Assembly: GCA_041617155.1 (NCBI GenBank)
Contig: JBFJPL010000007.1
Coordinates: forward strand, 7,168 to 71,167
Direction of reading: 5' to 3'
Origin: CAMYKD01 sp041617155
GTDB taxonomy: Bacteria; Pseudomonadota; Alphaproteobacteria; Kiloniellales; JAKSDN01
Length of the DNA: 64,000 nucleotides
Shown here: positions 54,454 to 62,505 of the stretch, one piece after another
Layout: each line of letters opens with the position of its first letter
Position numbering within the stretch: the stretch's first letter is position 1
The notes under the pieces: model-generated
Seen by the model: only the letters and a program-made list of their open reading frames with translations
What the model was told of the DNA's origin: nothing
The model's database searches: none
Made by a program: the position numbers and the translations under genes

Positions 54454-54470
54454 ATTGTTATGCAAACAAT
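54454..54470. promoter_or_regulatory. second operator-like inverted repeat, over the MocR start codon
   Basis: ATTGTT-ATGCA-AACAAT has the same arms and spacing as the site near pdxJ. The spacer contains the ATG of the MocR-type gene, so a bound protein would block its own translation start region; autorepression is likely. The centres of the two sites are 77 bases apart. Confidence 0.7.
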
Positions 54471-55842
54471 CTGGCAGCCGGACCTGACCGGCAGCACGGG
54501 CCCGCTCTATCGGGCGATCGCCAACGGCCTGGCGGAAGACATCCGGACCCGGCGTCTGGCCGCCGGCGACCGCCTGCCGACCATGCGCGATCTGGCGGAG
54601 ACGCTGGAGGTCACGGTCGGCACGGTCTACCGGGCCTATGAGCTGGCCGAAAAGCAGGGCCTGATCGTGCGCCAGATGGGCCGCGGCACCTTCGTGCGGC
54701 GGGCGCCCGTCCCGCGGTCCGCCGGCGAAGCCCAGGCCGCGAACGGCACGGTCGACCTCAGCCGCAACGAGCCGGTCGACATTCCCCTGGGCCTGACCCT
54801 GCAGCGCACCCTGGCCGAGATGGGCCGGCAGAGCGATCTCGAGGGCATGCTGGACTACGGCTACAGCCAGGGCCAGCCGCGCCACCGCGAGATCCTGGCC
54901 GGCTGGATCAAGGGCCGCGGCACCACGGCCGACCCGCAGCGCTTGATCGTGACCAGCGGCGCCCAGCAGGCCCTGACCATCGCGCTCGGGGCGCTCACCC
55001 GGGCCGGCGATACCCTGATGGTCGAGGAGCTGACTTACCCCGGCATCAAGAACCTGGCGCGCCTCTTCGGCCTCCGGCTACGGCCGGTGCGGATCGACGA
55101 GGACGGCCTGCTGCCCGAGGATTTCGCCCAAGCGGCCGGCGAGCCAGGGGCGCGCGTGCTCTATTGCATGCCCAACGCCCACAACCCGACGACCGCCACC
55201 CTGACCGCCGCGCGGCGCGAAGCGATCGCCGCGCTGGCGGCCGAACGGAACATCGTGATCCTGGAGGACGACGTCTACCCGCGCGGCGCCAGCAACCCGC
55301 TCGCCTCCTTCGCGGCGATCTGCCCCGAACAGGCGATCTACATCAGCAGCCTGTCCAAGACCCTGGCGCCGGGCCTCAGGGTCGGCGCCATCTCCGCCCC
55401 GGCGCGGCTCTACCCTGACCTGGTCGCGGTCACCCAGACGACCAGCTGGATGGCCCCGCCGCTGATGGCCGAGCTGGCCTGCCGCTGGATCGAGGACGGC
55501 ACCCTGGCCGAACTGGACCGCGAGCGCGACCGCGTCACCCGCCACCTGCACGGCATCGCGGAATCCGCCCTGGCCGGCCTGCCCTATCGCCGCGAGCTGC
55601 ACAACAACCACCTCTGGCTGCCGCTCGCCCAACCCTGGACCGGCGGCGAGTTCGCCGCCAAGGCCGCCGACCGCGGCGTCCTGGTCGCCCCCGCCGCCGA
55701 CTTCGCCATCGACTCCAACCGCGCCCCCGCCGCCGTGCGCCTCTGCCTGCCCAACATTGCCGAAGCGGCCCTGGCCGCCGCGCTCGGCAAGCTGGTCACG
55801 CTCGCCCGCGGCGGCCCGGGGCCGGCGGGATTCAGGATGTAG
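54460..55842 (+). CDS. MocR/GabR-type regulator (GntR helix-turn-helix plus aminotransferase domain)
   Basis: 460 residues. A GntR-family winged helix (about 14-80; LAAGDRLPTMRDLAETLEVTVGTVYRAYELAEKQGL) is fused to a fold-type I aminotransferase domain with PLP lysine Lys300 (SSLSKTLAPGLRVG), the Asn of CMPNAHNPT and the Asp of ILEDDVYP. MocR proteins use PLP or a PLP adduct as ligand. Because it is divergent from pdxJ with shared operators, it may be a PdxR-like sensor of vitamin B6 status; control of the downstream polyamine-type transporter is the alternative. The ATG lies inside an operator, and there is no clear ribosome site. Confidence 0.93.
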   Translation: MQTIWQPDLTGSTGPLYRAIANGLAEDIRTRRLAAGDRLPTMRDLAETLEVTVGTVYRAYELAEKQGLIVRQMGRGTFVRRAPVPRSAGEAQAANGTVDLSRNEPVDIPLGLTLQRTLAEMGRQSDLEGMLDYGYSQGQPRHREILAGWIKGRGTTADPQRLIVTSGAQQALTIALGALTRAGDTLMVEELTYPGIKNLARLFGLRLRPVRIDEDGLLPEDFAQAAGEPGARVLYCMPNAHNPTTATLTAARREAIAALAAERNIVILEDDVYPRGASNPLASFAAICPEQAIYISSLSKTLAPGLRVGAISAPARLYPDLVAVTQTTSWMAPPLMAELACRWIEDGTLAELDRERDRVTRHLHGIAESALAGLPYRRELHNNHLWLPLAQPWTGGEFAAKAADRGVLVAPAADFAIDSNRAPAAVRLCLPNIAEAALAAALGKLVTLARGGPGPAGFRM

Positions 55843-55878
55843 GTGCGGGCACCTGCCGATCGATGAGTCATTTTCCGC

Positions 55879-55908
55879 TTGTTGAGCTTCACCACATCGC
55901 CCTAGCAT
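55879..55908 (+). promoter_or_regulatory. possible promoter of the ABC transporter genes
   Basis: TTGTTG (55879-55884) and TAGCAT (55903-55908), separated by 18 bases, lie about 80 bases before the substrate-binding protein gene, in the gap after the MocR-type gene. They are plausible -35 and -10 elements by eye. Confidence 0.35.
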
Positions 55909-55987
55909 TCTCCCCTTCGGAGAAGTACGCGGAGGCGTGCGTCCCGGAAGAAACAAGGACAAGAACGTCAAACTGGGGAGGCAGGAC

Positions 55988-57145
55988 ATGCCGAAAACAG
56001 GTTTCACATTGGGCGCGGCCGGCTTGGCCGCGATGTTCGCTTGGTCGGTTGCCGGCGCGGCGCCGCTGCAGAAGATCGGCGCCGGCGAGGGGGTCGTGGA
56101 TATCGTCGCCTGGCCCGGCTACATCGAGCGCGGCGATACCGACCCCAACTTCGACTGGGTGACCGATTTCGAAAAGGCCTCGGGCTGCAAGGTGCGGATC
56201 AAGACCGCTGGCACCTCGGACGAGATGGTCGCGCTGATGAACGAGGGCGGCTTCGACCTGGTCACCGCCTCGGGCGACGCCAGCCTCAGGCTGATCGCCG
56301 GCAAGCGGGTGCAGGAGGTCAACACCGCCCTGGTGCCGAGCTGGCAGGAGATCGACCCGCGCCTGCAGAACGCGCCCTGGCACGCGGTCGATGGCAAGCA
56401 CTACGGCGTGCCCTATCAGTGGGGCTCCAACGTGCTGCTGTACAACACCGATGTTTTCAAAGAGCCGCCGACCAGCTGGAATGTGGTGTTCGAGGAGACC
56501 ACCCTGCCCGACGGCAAGTCCAACAAGGGCCGGGTGCAGGCCTTCGACGGGCCGATCTACATCGCCGACGCGGCGCTCTACCTGAAGCACCACCGGCCGG
56601 AGCTCGGCATCAAGGACCCCTACGACCTGACCGAGGACCAGTACCAGGCGGCCCTCGCCCTGCTGCGCGGCCAGCGGCAGATCGTCAACCGCTATTGGCA
56701 CGACCCCTTCATCCAGATCGACGACTTCACCAACGAGGGTGTCGTGGCTTCCTCCGCCTGGCCGTTCCAGGTCAATATCCTGCAGTCCAAGAAACAGCCG
56801 GTCGCCAGCACCGTGCCGGTCGAGGGCGCCACGGGCTGGGCCGACACCACCATGATGCACGCCCAGGCGCCGCACCCGAACTGCGCCTACATGTGGCTCG
56901 AGCACTCGATCAATCCCAAGCTCCAGGGCGACCTGGCAGCCTGGTTCGGCTCGGTCCCCGTGGTGCTCAAGGCCTGCGAGGGCAACGCCCTGCTCGGCGA
57001 CAAGGGCTGCGAGGTCAACGGCCTGGACAACTTCGAGAAAATCAGCTTCTGGCGCACGCCGGTCACCAAGTGCGCGACCCAGGACCTCTGCGTGCCTTAT
57101 TACCGCTGGGTGACCGACTACATCGCGGTGCTCGGCGGACGGTGA
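55988..57145 (+). CDS. periplasmic binding protein of a spermidine/putrescine-type ABC transporter
   Basis: 385 residues from ATG 55988, with GGGGAGG seven bases upstream; an upstream GTG is disfavoured. A signal peptide ends near SVAGAAPL. The mature part shows the PotD/PotF type: VDIVAWPGYIERGDTDPNFDWVTDFEKASGCKVRIKTAGTSDEMVALMNEGGFDLVTASGDAS and KHYGVPYQWGSNVLLYNTDVF, with Trp and Tyr in the pocket. The substrate could be a polyamine or another small cation. A palindromic element separates it from the ATPase gene, which may allow a higher level of this component. Confidence 0.9.
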   Translation: MPKTGFTLGAAGLAAMFAWSVAGAAPLQKIGAGEGVVDIVAWPGYIERGDTDPNFDWVTDFEKASGCKVRIKTAGTSDEMVALMNEGGFDLVTASGDASLRLIAGKRVQEVNTALVPSWQEIDPRLQNAPWHAVDGKHYGVPYQWGSNVLLYNTDVFKEPPTSWNVVFEETTLPDGKSNKGRVQAFDGPIYIADAALYLKHHRPELGIKDPYDLTEDQYQAALALLRGQRQIVNRYWHDPFIQIDDFTNEGVVASSAWPFQVNILQSKKQPVASTVPVEGATGWADTTMMHAQAPHPNCAYMWLEHSINPKLQGDLAAWFGSVPVVLKACEGNALLGDKGCEVNGLDNFEKISFWRTPVTKCATQDLCVPYYRWVTDYIAVLGGR

Positions 57146-57183
57146 CCCGAAAGTCGGCCGAGGCGGCGGCCGGCAGAACAACC

Positions 57184-57289
57184 CGCCCTCACCCTGTCCC
57201 TCTCCCAAGGGGAGAGGGAACTCTGTGGCGCGACCTTACCCTCTCCCCTCGGGAGAGGGAGGGACCCGCGAAGCGGGAGGGTGAGGGCG
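57184..57289. repeat. palindromic MITE/REP-like element (copy 1)
   Basis: A 106-base element bounded by the inverted ends CGCCCTCACCCT (57184-57195) and AGGGTGAGGGCG (57278-57289). Inside are hairpins CCCTCTCCC-AAG-GGGAGAGGG (57198-57218), CCCTCTCCC-CTC-GGGAGAGGG (57239-57259) and CCCGC-GAA-GCGGG (57265-57277). Related sequences occur at 59328 and 61801. Similar GGGAGAGGG...GGTGAGGG repeats are common in alphaproteobacterial genomes. Confidence 0.85.
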
Positions 57290-57317
57290 CGTTGGTTGGG
57301 CGACAAGTATCACCTTC

Positions 57318-58361
57318 ATGATCTCAGCCGTTCGCTTCCAGCGGGTGAGCCGCCACTTCGGCACGGTGCGGGCGGTCGACGGGGTCAGCTTCGAGGTCGC
57401 CGACGGCGAGTTCTTCGCCATGCTCGGGCCGTCAGGCTCGGGCAAGACGACCTGCCTGCGCCTGATCGCCGGCTTCGAGCAGCCGGACGCCGGTCACATC
57501 GAGATCCATGGCGCGATGGTCGACGACGTGCCGCCCTATGAGCGCGACGTCAACACGGTGTTCCAGGACTATGCCCTGTTCCCCCACATGAACGTGCTGG
57601 ACAACGTCGCCTATGGCCTGATGGTCAAGGGCACGGCCAGGGAAGAGCGGCACCGCCAGGCGGAAGAGATGCTGGCGCTGGTCGAGCTCTCCGGCATGGC
57701 CGCGCGCAAGCCGGCCCAGCTTTCCGGCGGGCAGCGCCAGCGGGTCGCCCTGGCCCGGGCGCTGATCAACCGTCCCCGGGTGCTGCTGCTCGACGAGCCA
57801 CTGGGCGCGCTCGACCTAAAGCTGCGCGAGCAGATGCAGATCGAACTGAAGGCGCTGCAGCGCCGGATCGGCATCACCTTCATCTACGTAACCCACGACC
57901 AGGGCGAGGCGCTCTCCATGAGCGACCGCCTGGCCGTGTTCAACCACGGCCGGATCGAGCAGGTCGGCCGCCCGGAGGCGCTCTACGAGCATCCGGCGAC
58001 CGCCTTCGTCGCCGGTTTCGTCGGCGTCTCCAACGTGCTGGATGCGGACCTCGCCGGGCGGCTCGCCGGCCAGGCGCAGGCCTGTGCGATCCGGCCGGAA
58101 CGGATCCGCTTCGTCGACCGGGGCGAGGTACCCGGCGACCGGCTGTGCACGGCCGAGGGTGAGATCGGCGACGTGCAGTACCACGGCGCTTCGACCCGCT
58201 ATCAGGTCCGCCTGGCCGGCGGCGGCGAGCTGATCGTGATCCGCCAGAATGCGCGAGGCGGCGGCAACGGCGGCCCGGCGCCCGGCGCCTCGGTGCGCCT
58301 CGCCTGGGACCGGGCCGACATACAGCCGCTTCGGGATGCGGCGGAAGACGCAAAACCATGA
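57318..58361 (+). CDS. ATP-binding protein of the polyamine-type ABC transporter
   Basis: A 347-residue PotA-like ATPase. Walker A is GPSGSGKTT, the Q-loop FQDYALFPHM, the signature LSGGQRQRVALARAL, Walker B LLLLDEPLGALD and the switch His is in YVTHDQGEAL. The C-terminal TOBE domain (CAIRPERIRFVDRG, VRLAWDRADIQPL) is typical of the MalK/PotA group. The start ATG follows the palindromic element by about 30 bases without an obvious ribosome site. The stop overlaps the first permease gene by four bases. Confidence 0.95.
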   Translation: MISAVRFQRVSRHFGTVRAVDGVSFEVADGEFFAMLGPSGSGKTTCLRLIAGFEQPDAGHIEIHGAMVDDVPPYERDVNTVFQDYALFPHMNVLDNVAYGLMVKGTAREERHRQAEEMLALVELSGMAARKPAQLSGGQRQRVALARALINRPRVLLLDEPLGALDLKLREQMQIELKALQRRIGITFIYVTHDQGEALSMSDRLAVFNHGRIEQVGRPEALYEHPATAFVAGFVGVSNVLDADLAGRLAGQAQACAIRPERIRFVDRGEVPGDRLCTAEGEIGDVQYHGASTRYQVRLAGGGELIVIRQNARGGGNGGPAPGASVRLAWDRADIQPLRDAAEDAKP

Positions 58362-59293
58362 GCACGGTGGCCATGCCTCAAGTCGGTTGGAGCCGGCGTC
58401 TATCGAGTTCGCTCTACCGGCGGCCGACGCTGTTCCTGCTGTTGCTGCTGGCGCCGCCGCTGATGTGGCTCGGCATCGTCTACCTGGGCTCGCTCCTCGC
58501 CCTGCTGCTGCAGAGCTTCTTCTCAATCGACGAGTTCACCGGGCTGGTGCGCCGCGAGTTCACGCTCAGGACCTATGGCGAGCTCTTCACCCCGGCCAAC
58601 CTAGACATCATCCTGCGCACCGCCGCCATGGCGGCGTCGGTCACGGTGACGGCGGCGCTGATCGGCTTCCCGATCGCCTACTACATGGCGCGCTATGCCG
58701 GCGGACGGATCAAGGCCTTCTTCTACCTCGCGGTCATGCTGCCGCTGTGGTCGAGCTATCTGGTGCGGGTCTATGCCTGGAAGCTGATCCTGGCCAAGGA
58801 GGGCATCCTCAACTGGTTCTTCGAACGTCTGCATCTGAGCTGGCTGCTCGACGGCGCGCTCGCTCTGCCCGTGGTCGGCGGCGCCTCGCTCTCGGTCAGC
58901 TACATCGGCATGTTCCTGGTGTTCCTGTACATCTGGCTGCCCTTCATGATCCTGCCGATCCAGGCGGCTCTGGAGCGGGTGCCGCCGTCCTTGCTCGACG
59001 CCTCGGCCGATCTCGGCGGCCGTCCGCGGCAGACCTTCCGCAAGGTGATCCTGCCGCTCGCCTTTCCCGGCGTGGTGGCCGGCTCCATCTTCACCTTCTC
59101 GCTGACCCTGGGCGACTACATCATCCCGGGGATCATCGGCTCCTCGCGCCTGTTCATCGGCCAGGCCGTCTTCATCCACCAGGGCACCGCCGGCAACATC
59201 CCGCTGGCCGCCGCCTTCACCGTCGTCCCGATCGCGATCATGGCGCTCTACCTGACGCTCGCCAAACGCCTGGGGGCCTTCGATGCGCTGTGA
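58358..59293 (+). CDS. permease 1 of the polyamine-type ABC transporter (PotB-like)
   Basis: 311 residues and about seven membrane helices. The ABC permease coupling loop (EAA motif) reads ASADLGGRPRQTFRKVILPLAFPGVVAGS. Other PotB-type features are GFPIAYYMARYAGGRIKAF and LPLWSSYLVRVYAWKLILAKEGILN. It overlaps the ATPase gene by four bases. Between it and the second permease lies a 261-base gap with palindromic elements, which is unusual because these two genes normally touch. Confidence 0.94.
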   Translation: MSTVAMPQVGWSRRLSSSLYRRPTLFLLLLLAPPLMWLGIVYLGSLLALLLQSFFSIDEFTGLVRREFTLRTYGELFTPANLDIILRTAAMAASVTVTAALIGFPIAYYMARYAGGRIKAFFYLAVMLPLWSSYLVRVYAWKLILAKEGILNWFFERLHLSWLLDGALALPVVGGASLSVSYIGMFLVFLYIWLPFMILPIQAALERVPPSLLDASADLGGRPRQTFRKVILPLAFPGVVAGSIFTFSLTLGDYIIPGIIGSSRLFIGQAVFIHQGTAGNIPLAAAFTVVPIAIMALYLTLAKRLGAFDAL

Positions 59294-59327
59294 CCTGACC
59301 CAGGCGCCCGAGATGATTCGGCCTGCT

Positions 59328-59517
59328 TTTCCCTCGCCCATTGGGAGCGGGAGGGGCCCGGCGCCGACAGGCGCTGGGAGGGTGAGGGCGCGTGGCTCAT
59401 GGCAGGGCGAAACATTTGAAAGGCGGCGCTGTCGCAAAGAAAACGGCAACAACTCACCCTCACCCTCCCGCTACGCGGGGCCCTCCCTCTCCCGATGGGA
59501 GAGGGCCGTTCCAAAGC
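59328..59517. repeat. pair of palindromic MITE/REP-like elements (copy 2)
   Basis: Two related blocks in opposite orientation: about 59328-59393, ending GGGAGGGTGAGGGCGCGTGG, and about 59451-59517, starting CTCACCCTCACCCTCCCG and holding CCCGC-TAC-GCGGG and CCCTCTCCC-GAT-GGGAGAGGG. About 57 bases of unique sequence lie between. The ends match those of the element at 57184. Confidence 0.8.
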
Positions 59518-59554
59518 GCTACGCCGTTCCCACCTCCCTTGGGACGGGGCGATC

Positions 59555-60370
59555 ATGAAGCGGAAACCGAATCCCCGCGCCGGGCTCGGGCTCACGCTGG
59601 CGGCGGCCGGCGGTCTGCTGTTCCTGCATCTGCCGCTGGCGCTGATCCTGCTCTATGCCTTTACCACCGAGGACAAGTCCTATCAGTTCCCGCCGCCCGG
59701 CCTGACCTTCAAGTGGTTCGCGGTCGCCTGGAGCCGACAGGATATCTGGCTGGCGCTCGGCCTGTCGCTCCGGGTCGCGGCGGTCTCGACCGGCATCGCC
59801 CTGGTGCTCGGCACCCTGGCGTCGGCGGCGATCTACCGCAGCCGCTTCTTCGGCCGCGAGACGGTGTCGCTGCTGATTATCCTGCCGATCGCCCTGCCCG
59901 GCATCATCACCGGCATCTCGCTGCGCGCCGCCTTCAACCTGATGGACATCCCCTTCAGCTTCTGGACCATCGTCCTGGGCCACGCCACCTTCTGCATCGT
60001 CGTGGTCTACAACAACGCGGTCGCGCGGTTCCGGCGTACCTCGGCCTCGATGATCGAGGCCTCCATGGACCTGGGCGCCGACGGCCTCCAGACCTTCCGC
60101 CACGTGGTGCTGCCGAACATCGCGACCGCGCTTCTGGCCGGCGGCATGCTGGCCTTCGCGCTGTCCTTCGACGAGGTGATCGTCACAACCTTCACCGCCG
60201 GCCAGCAGACGACCCTGCCGATCTGGATGCTGAGCGAGCTGGTCCGGCCGCGCCAGCGGCCGGTGACCAACGTGGTCGCGGTCTTCGTCATCGCCGTCAC
60301 CTTCGTGCCGATCCTGCTCGCCTACACCCTGACGCGCGGCACCGAGGGCACCTCGGGCGCGGACAGATAG
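59555..60370 (+). CDS. permease 2 of the polyamine-type ABC transporter (PotC-like)
   Basis: 271 residues from ATG 59555; the longer frame begins within the repeat and is rejected. Six membrane helices, with FLHLPLALILLYAFTTEDKSYQFPPPGLTFKWF at the N-terminus and the EAA loop EASMDLGADGLQTFRHVVLPNIATALLAGGMLAFALSFDEVIVTTF, the latter characteristic of PotC. Together with the preceding three genes it completes the transporter. Downstream is a hairpin at 60524 that does not look like a + strand terminator. Confidence 0.93.
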   Translation: MKRKPNPRAGLGLTLAAAGGLLFLHLPLALILLYAFTTEDKSYQFPPPGLTFKWFAVAWSRQDIWLALGLSLRVAAVSTGIALVLGTLASAAIYRSRFFGRETVSLLIILPIALPGIITGISLRAAFNLMDIPFSFWTIVLGHATFCIVVVYNNAVARFRRTSASMIEASMDLGADGLQTFRHVVLPNIATALLAGGMLAFALSFDEVIVTTFTAGQQTTLPIWMLSELVRPRQRPVTNVVAVFVIAVTFVPILLAYTLTRGTEGTSGADR

Positions 60371-60523
60371 ACCGGTGGCAGCGCCATCGCATACACGGTT
60401 GACCTCCACGGATAGAGGGTCGCCCCTGTCGCATACTGGGCCCTTGAGGCCCCGCGAGCCTATGCGAGCGAGGCCAAGGGCGCGCAGGTGCCCGCCCGGC
60501 GTCTGACGGCTCAGTAAACAAAA

Positions 60524-60549
60524 GGGCTATCGCTTACATGCGATAGCCC
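60524..60549 (-). terminator. hairpin with minus-strand terminator geometry
   Basis: GGGCTATCGC-TTACAT-GCGATAGCCC is a perfect 10-base stem. Read on the minus strand it is followed by TTTTGTTT, so it would terminate leftward transcription; on the + strand there is no T-run after the stem. Both flanking genes are on the + strand. No minus-strand gene was found upstream of it. Confidence 0.55.
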
Positions 60550-60657
60550 CTGCCGGTTGCCTGGCGGTCCCGAGACGGCGTAGCATTGCACCAGAAAAAT
60601 CCGTCAAGGCGATCCGCCGTCAACGATAACGGCACCAACCCTTTGGGAGGAAACACC

Positions 60658-61665
60658 ATGACCGCGAGACTCATAGGCCTGTTCAGCGCCTTCACCCTGG
60701 CGGCCGCCCTGGCGGCGGCGGCCCTGGCACCGTCGTCGGCGATGGCCGAGGAGATCACCCTGCATGGCGCGACCCAGTTCGACGACAAGCACGCCTTCAA
60801 CCGATCCCTGCTCAAGTTCGAGGAGCTGGTCGAGAAGTACTATGGCAAGCCGATCAACTTCGTCCTGCACCGCAACAGCGAGCTGGGGCTGGAAAAGGAC
60901 TACTTCGCCTACATGAGCCAGGGCATCTCGGTCGACTACGCGATTGTCGCACCGTCGCACATGTCGACTTTCTCGAAGAAGGCGCCCCTGATGGACATGC
61001 CGTTCCTGTTCCGCGATCTCGGCCACTGGAACAAGGTGCTGGACGGCAACGCGCTGCAGCCGATCGCCGACGACGTCGCCAAGTCCGCCGACGTCATGCT
61101 GATCGGCTATGCCGGCGGCGGCACGCGCAACCTGATCGTCAACCGGCCGGTGACCAAGATGGAGGACCTGGAGGGCCTGCCGATCCGGGTCATGGGCGCG
61201 CCGATCCAGACGCGCATCTTCGACGCCATCACGGCGGCGCCGACCGTGATCGCCTACAGCGAGGTTTACAACGCGATCCAGACCGGTGTGATCGACGCGG
61301 CCGAAAACGAGGCGGCGGGCATCCAGCAGATGAAGTTCTACGAGGTCGGACCGGAGATCTCGCTGACCCAGCACGCCATCACCGTGCGGCCGATCGCCTT
61401 CAGCGGCAAGACCTTCCGCAAACTGCCCGAGGACCTGCAGGCGGCGATCCTCAAGGCCGGCCGGGAAGCCGGCGCTTACGGCCGCCAGATCGAGTCCGGC
61501 GAGGACGAGTCGAAGCTGCGCCAGATGGAGAAGGAAGGCAAGCTGAAGACTCACGTCTTCAACGACCGTGCCAAGCTGCTCGAGCTGGCCGAGCCGGTCA
61601 AGATCGAGTACGCCAAGGAGCTCGGTGCCGAGAGCGTGCTCGACGCGGTCAACGCGATCAAATAG
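60658..61665 (+). CDS. TRAP transporter substrate-binding protein (DctP type)
   Basis: 335 residues from ATG 60658 behind GGGAGG. A signal peptide ends SSAMA. The mature part has DctP-family features: FNRSLLKFEELVEKYYGKPINFVLHRNSELGLEKDYFAYMSQGISVDYAIVAPSHMS, PFLFRDLGHWNKVL, and the conserved Arg of LEGLPIRVMGAPIQ, which normally binds the substrate carboxylate, then EVYNAIQTGVIDAAENE. The ligand is probably a carboxylic or sulfonic acid but cannot be named. The matching permeases follow after a 357-base gap. Confidence 0.94.
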   Translation: MTARLIGLFSAFTLAAALAAAALAPSSAMAEEITLHGATQFDDKHAFNRSLLKFEELVEKYYGKPINFVLHRNSELGLEKDYFAYMSQGISVDYAIVAPSHMSTFSKKAPLMDMPFLFRDLGHWNKVLDGNALQPIADDVAKSADVMLIGYAGGGTRNLIVNRPVTKMEDLEGLPIRVMGAPIQTRIFDAITAAPTVIAYSEVYNAIQTGVIDAAENEAAGIQQMKFYEVGPEISLTQHAITVRPIAFSGKTFRKLPEDLQAAILKAGREAGAYGRQIESGEDESKLRQMEKEGKLKTHVFNDRAKLLELAEPVKIEYAKELGAESVLDAVNAIK

Positions 61666-62022
61666 CGGCTTTCACCTGAACCAAAGGGGGGTTGGACCGG
61701 CAGCGATGCATCGCCGGTCCGGCCGCCCCGCGCCCTTTCACAAGCCGCCGCTGGAATTGCAGATGTCGGATGGGCAACCGGGAACATGGGTAACAGCGTT
61801 CCCTCTCCCTCTGGGAGAGGGACAGGGTGAGGGCGGGTTGGTTTCCAGGACCGAGGATCGCTTCACGTCAAGCGACTCGAGCGCTGACCGACTGGAAGCA
61901 AACCCACGTGCCCTCACCCTCCCACGGCTTCGCCGCGGGGCCCTCGCTCTCCCGAGGGGAAAGGGCAAAAAAACCACCCCCTCTTCGTCTTCCCGAAGCA
62001 ACAGGTCGAAACGCCAGAGCCC
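61666..62022 (+). other. gap between TRAP genes, filled by palindromic elements
   Basis: No gene of this stretch is convincing. It holds a pair of palindromic repeat blocks (from about 61801 to 61977) and otherwise unique sequence. The dctQ ATG lies 45 bases after the repeats. Confidence 0.6.
61801..61977. repeat. pair of palindromic MITE/REP-like elements (copy 3)
   Basis: Block one (61801-61846) contains CCCTCTCC-CTCT-GGGAGAGGG and GACAGGGTGAGGGCGGGTT, the reverse complement of the left part of the 57184 element. Block two (about 61909-61977) begins GTGCCCTCACCCTCCC and holds a CGGC-TTC-GCCG stem and CTCTCCCGAGGGGA. About 60 unique bases lie between the blocks. Confidence 0.8.
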
Positions 62023-62505
62023 ATGAAAAAGCTCCTGGACGCCTACTACCGGGTCCTGCAGGTGACCATGACCGCCCTCATGGCGCTGCTGATCGTGCCG
62101 GTCGCGCTGCAGATCTTCTCGCGCTACACCGGACTGATCCCGCGCTACATCTGGACCGAGGAGGTGGCCCGCTTCTGCTTCATGTGGGTGGTCATGATCG
62201 GCGCCATGATCGCGGTCCGGGACGGCAGCCACTTCGAGGTCGACGTCCTGCCCCATTTCAGGTCGCCGCGGGTCGAGGTCGGTTTCCGGATCTTCGTGCA
62301 CCTGGCCATGCTGCTGGTCGCGCTGATATTCGTCACCTACGGCTACGGCTTCGCCAAGTTCGGCGCGATGCAGAGCTCCGAGCTCGCCGGCCTGCCGCTC
62401 TTGACCATCTACATCGCCTGGCCGCTCGCCGGGGTCACTTGGTGTCTCTTCCTGGGCGAGAAGCTGATCGATGACATCGGTAGGCTGCGGCGGGGCGAGC
62501 GGTGA
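62023..62505 (+). CDS. TRAP transporter small permease (DctQ type)
   Basis: 160 residues with four membrane helices. Family features: YRVLQVTMTALMALLIVPVALQIFSRY near the N-terminus, RYIWTEEVARFCFMWVVMIGAMIAVRDGSHFEVDVL (with the characteristic WTEE), and WPLAGVTWCLFLGEKLIDD at the C-terminus. The stop overlaps the GTG of the large permease by four bases, so the two are translated together. Confidence 0.94.
   Translation: MKKLLDAYYRVLQVTMTALMALLIVPVALQIFSRYTGLIPRYIWTEEVARFCFMWVVMIGAMIAVRDGSHFEVDVLPHFRSPRVEVGFRIFVHLAMLLVALIFVTYGYGFAKFGAMQSSELAGLPLLTIYIAWPLAGVTWCLFLGEKLIDDIGRLRRGER

Noticed and set aside
57184..57289. Palindromic element as an intrinsic terminator of the binding-protein gene
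   Set aside because: Stems are strong, but none is followed by a T-run on the + strand, and the same unit recurs inside other operons.
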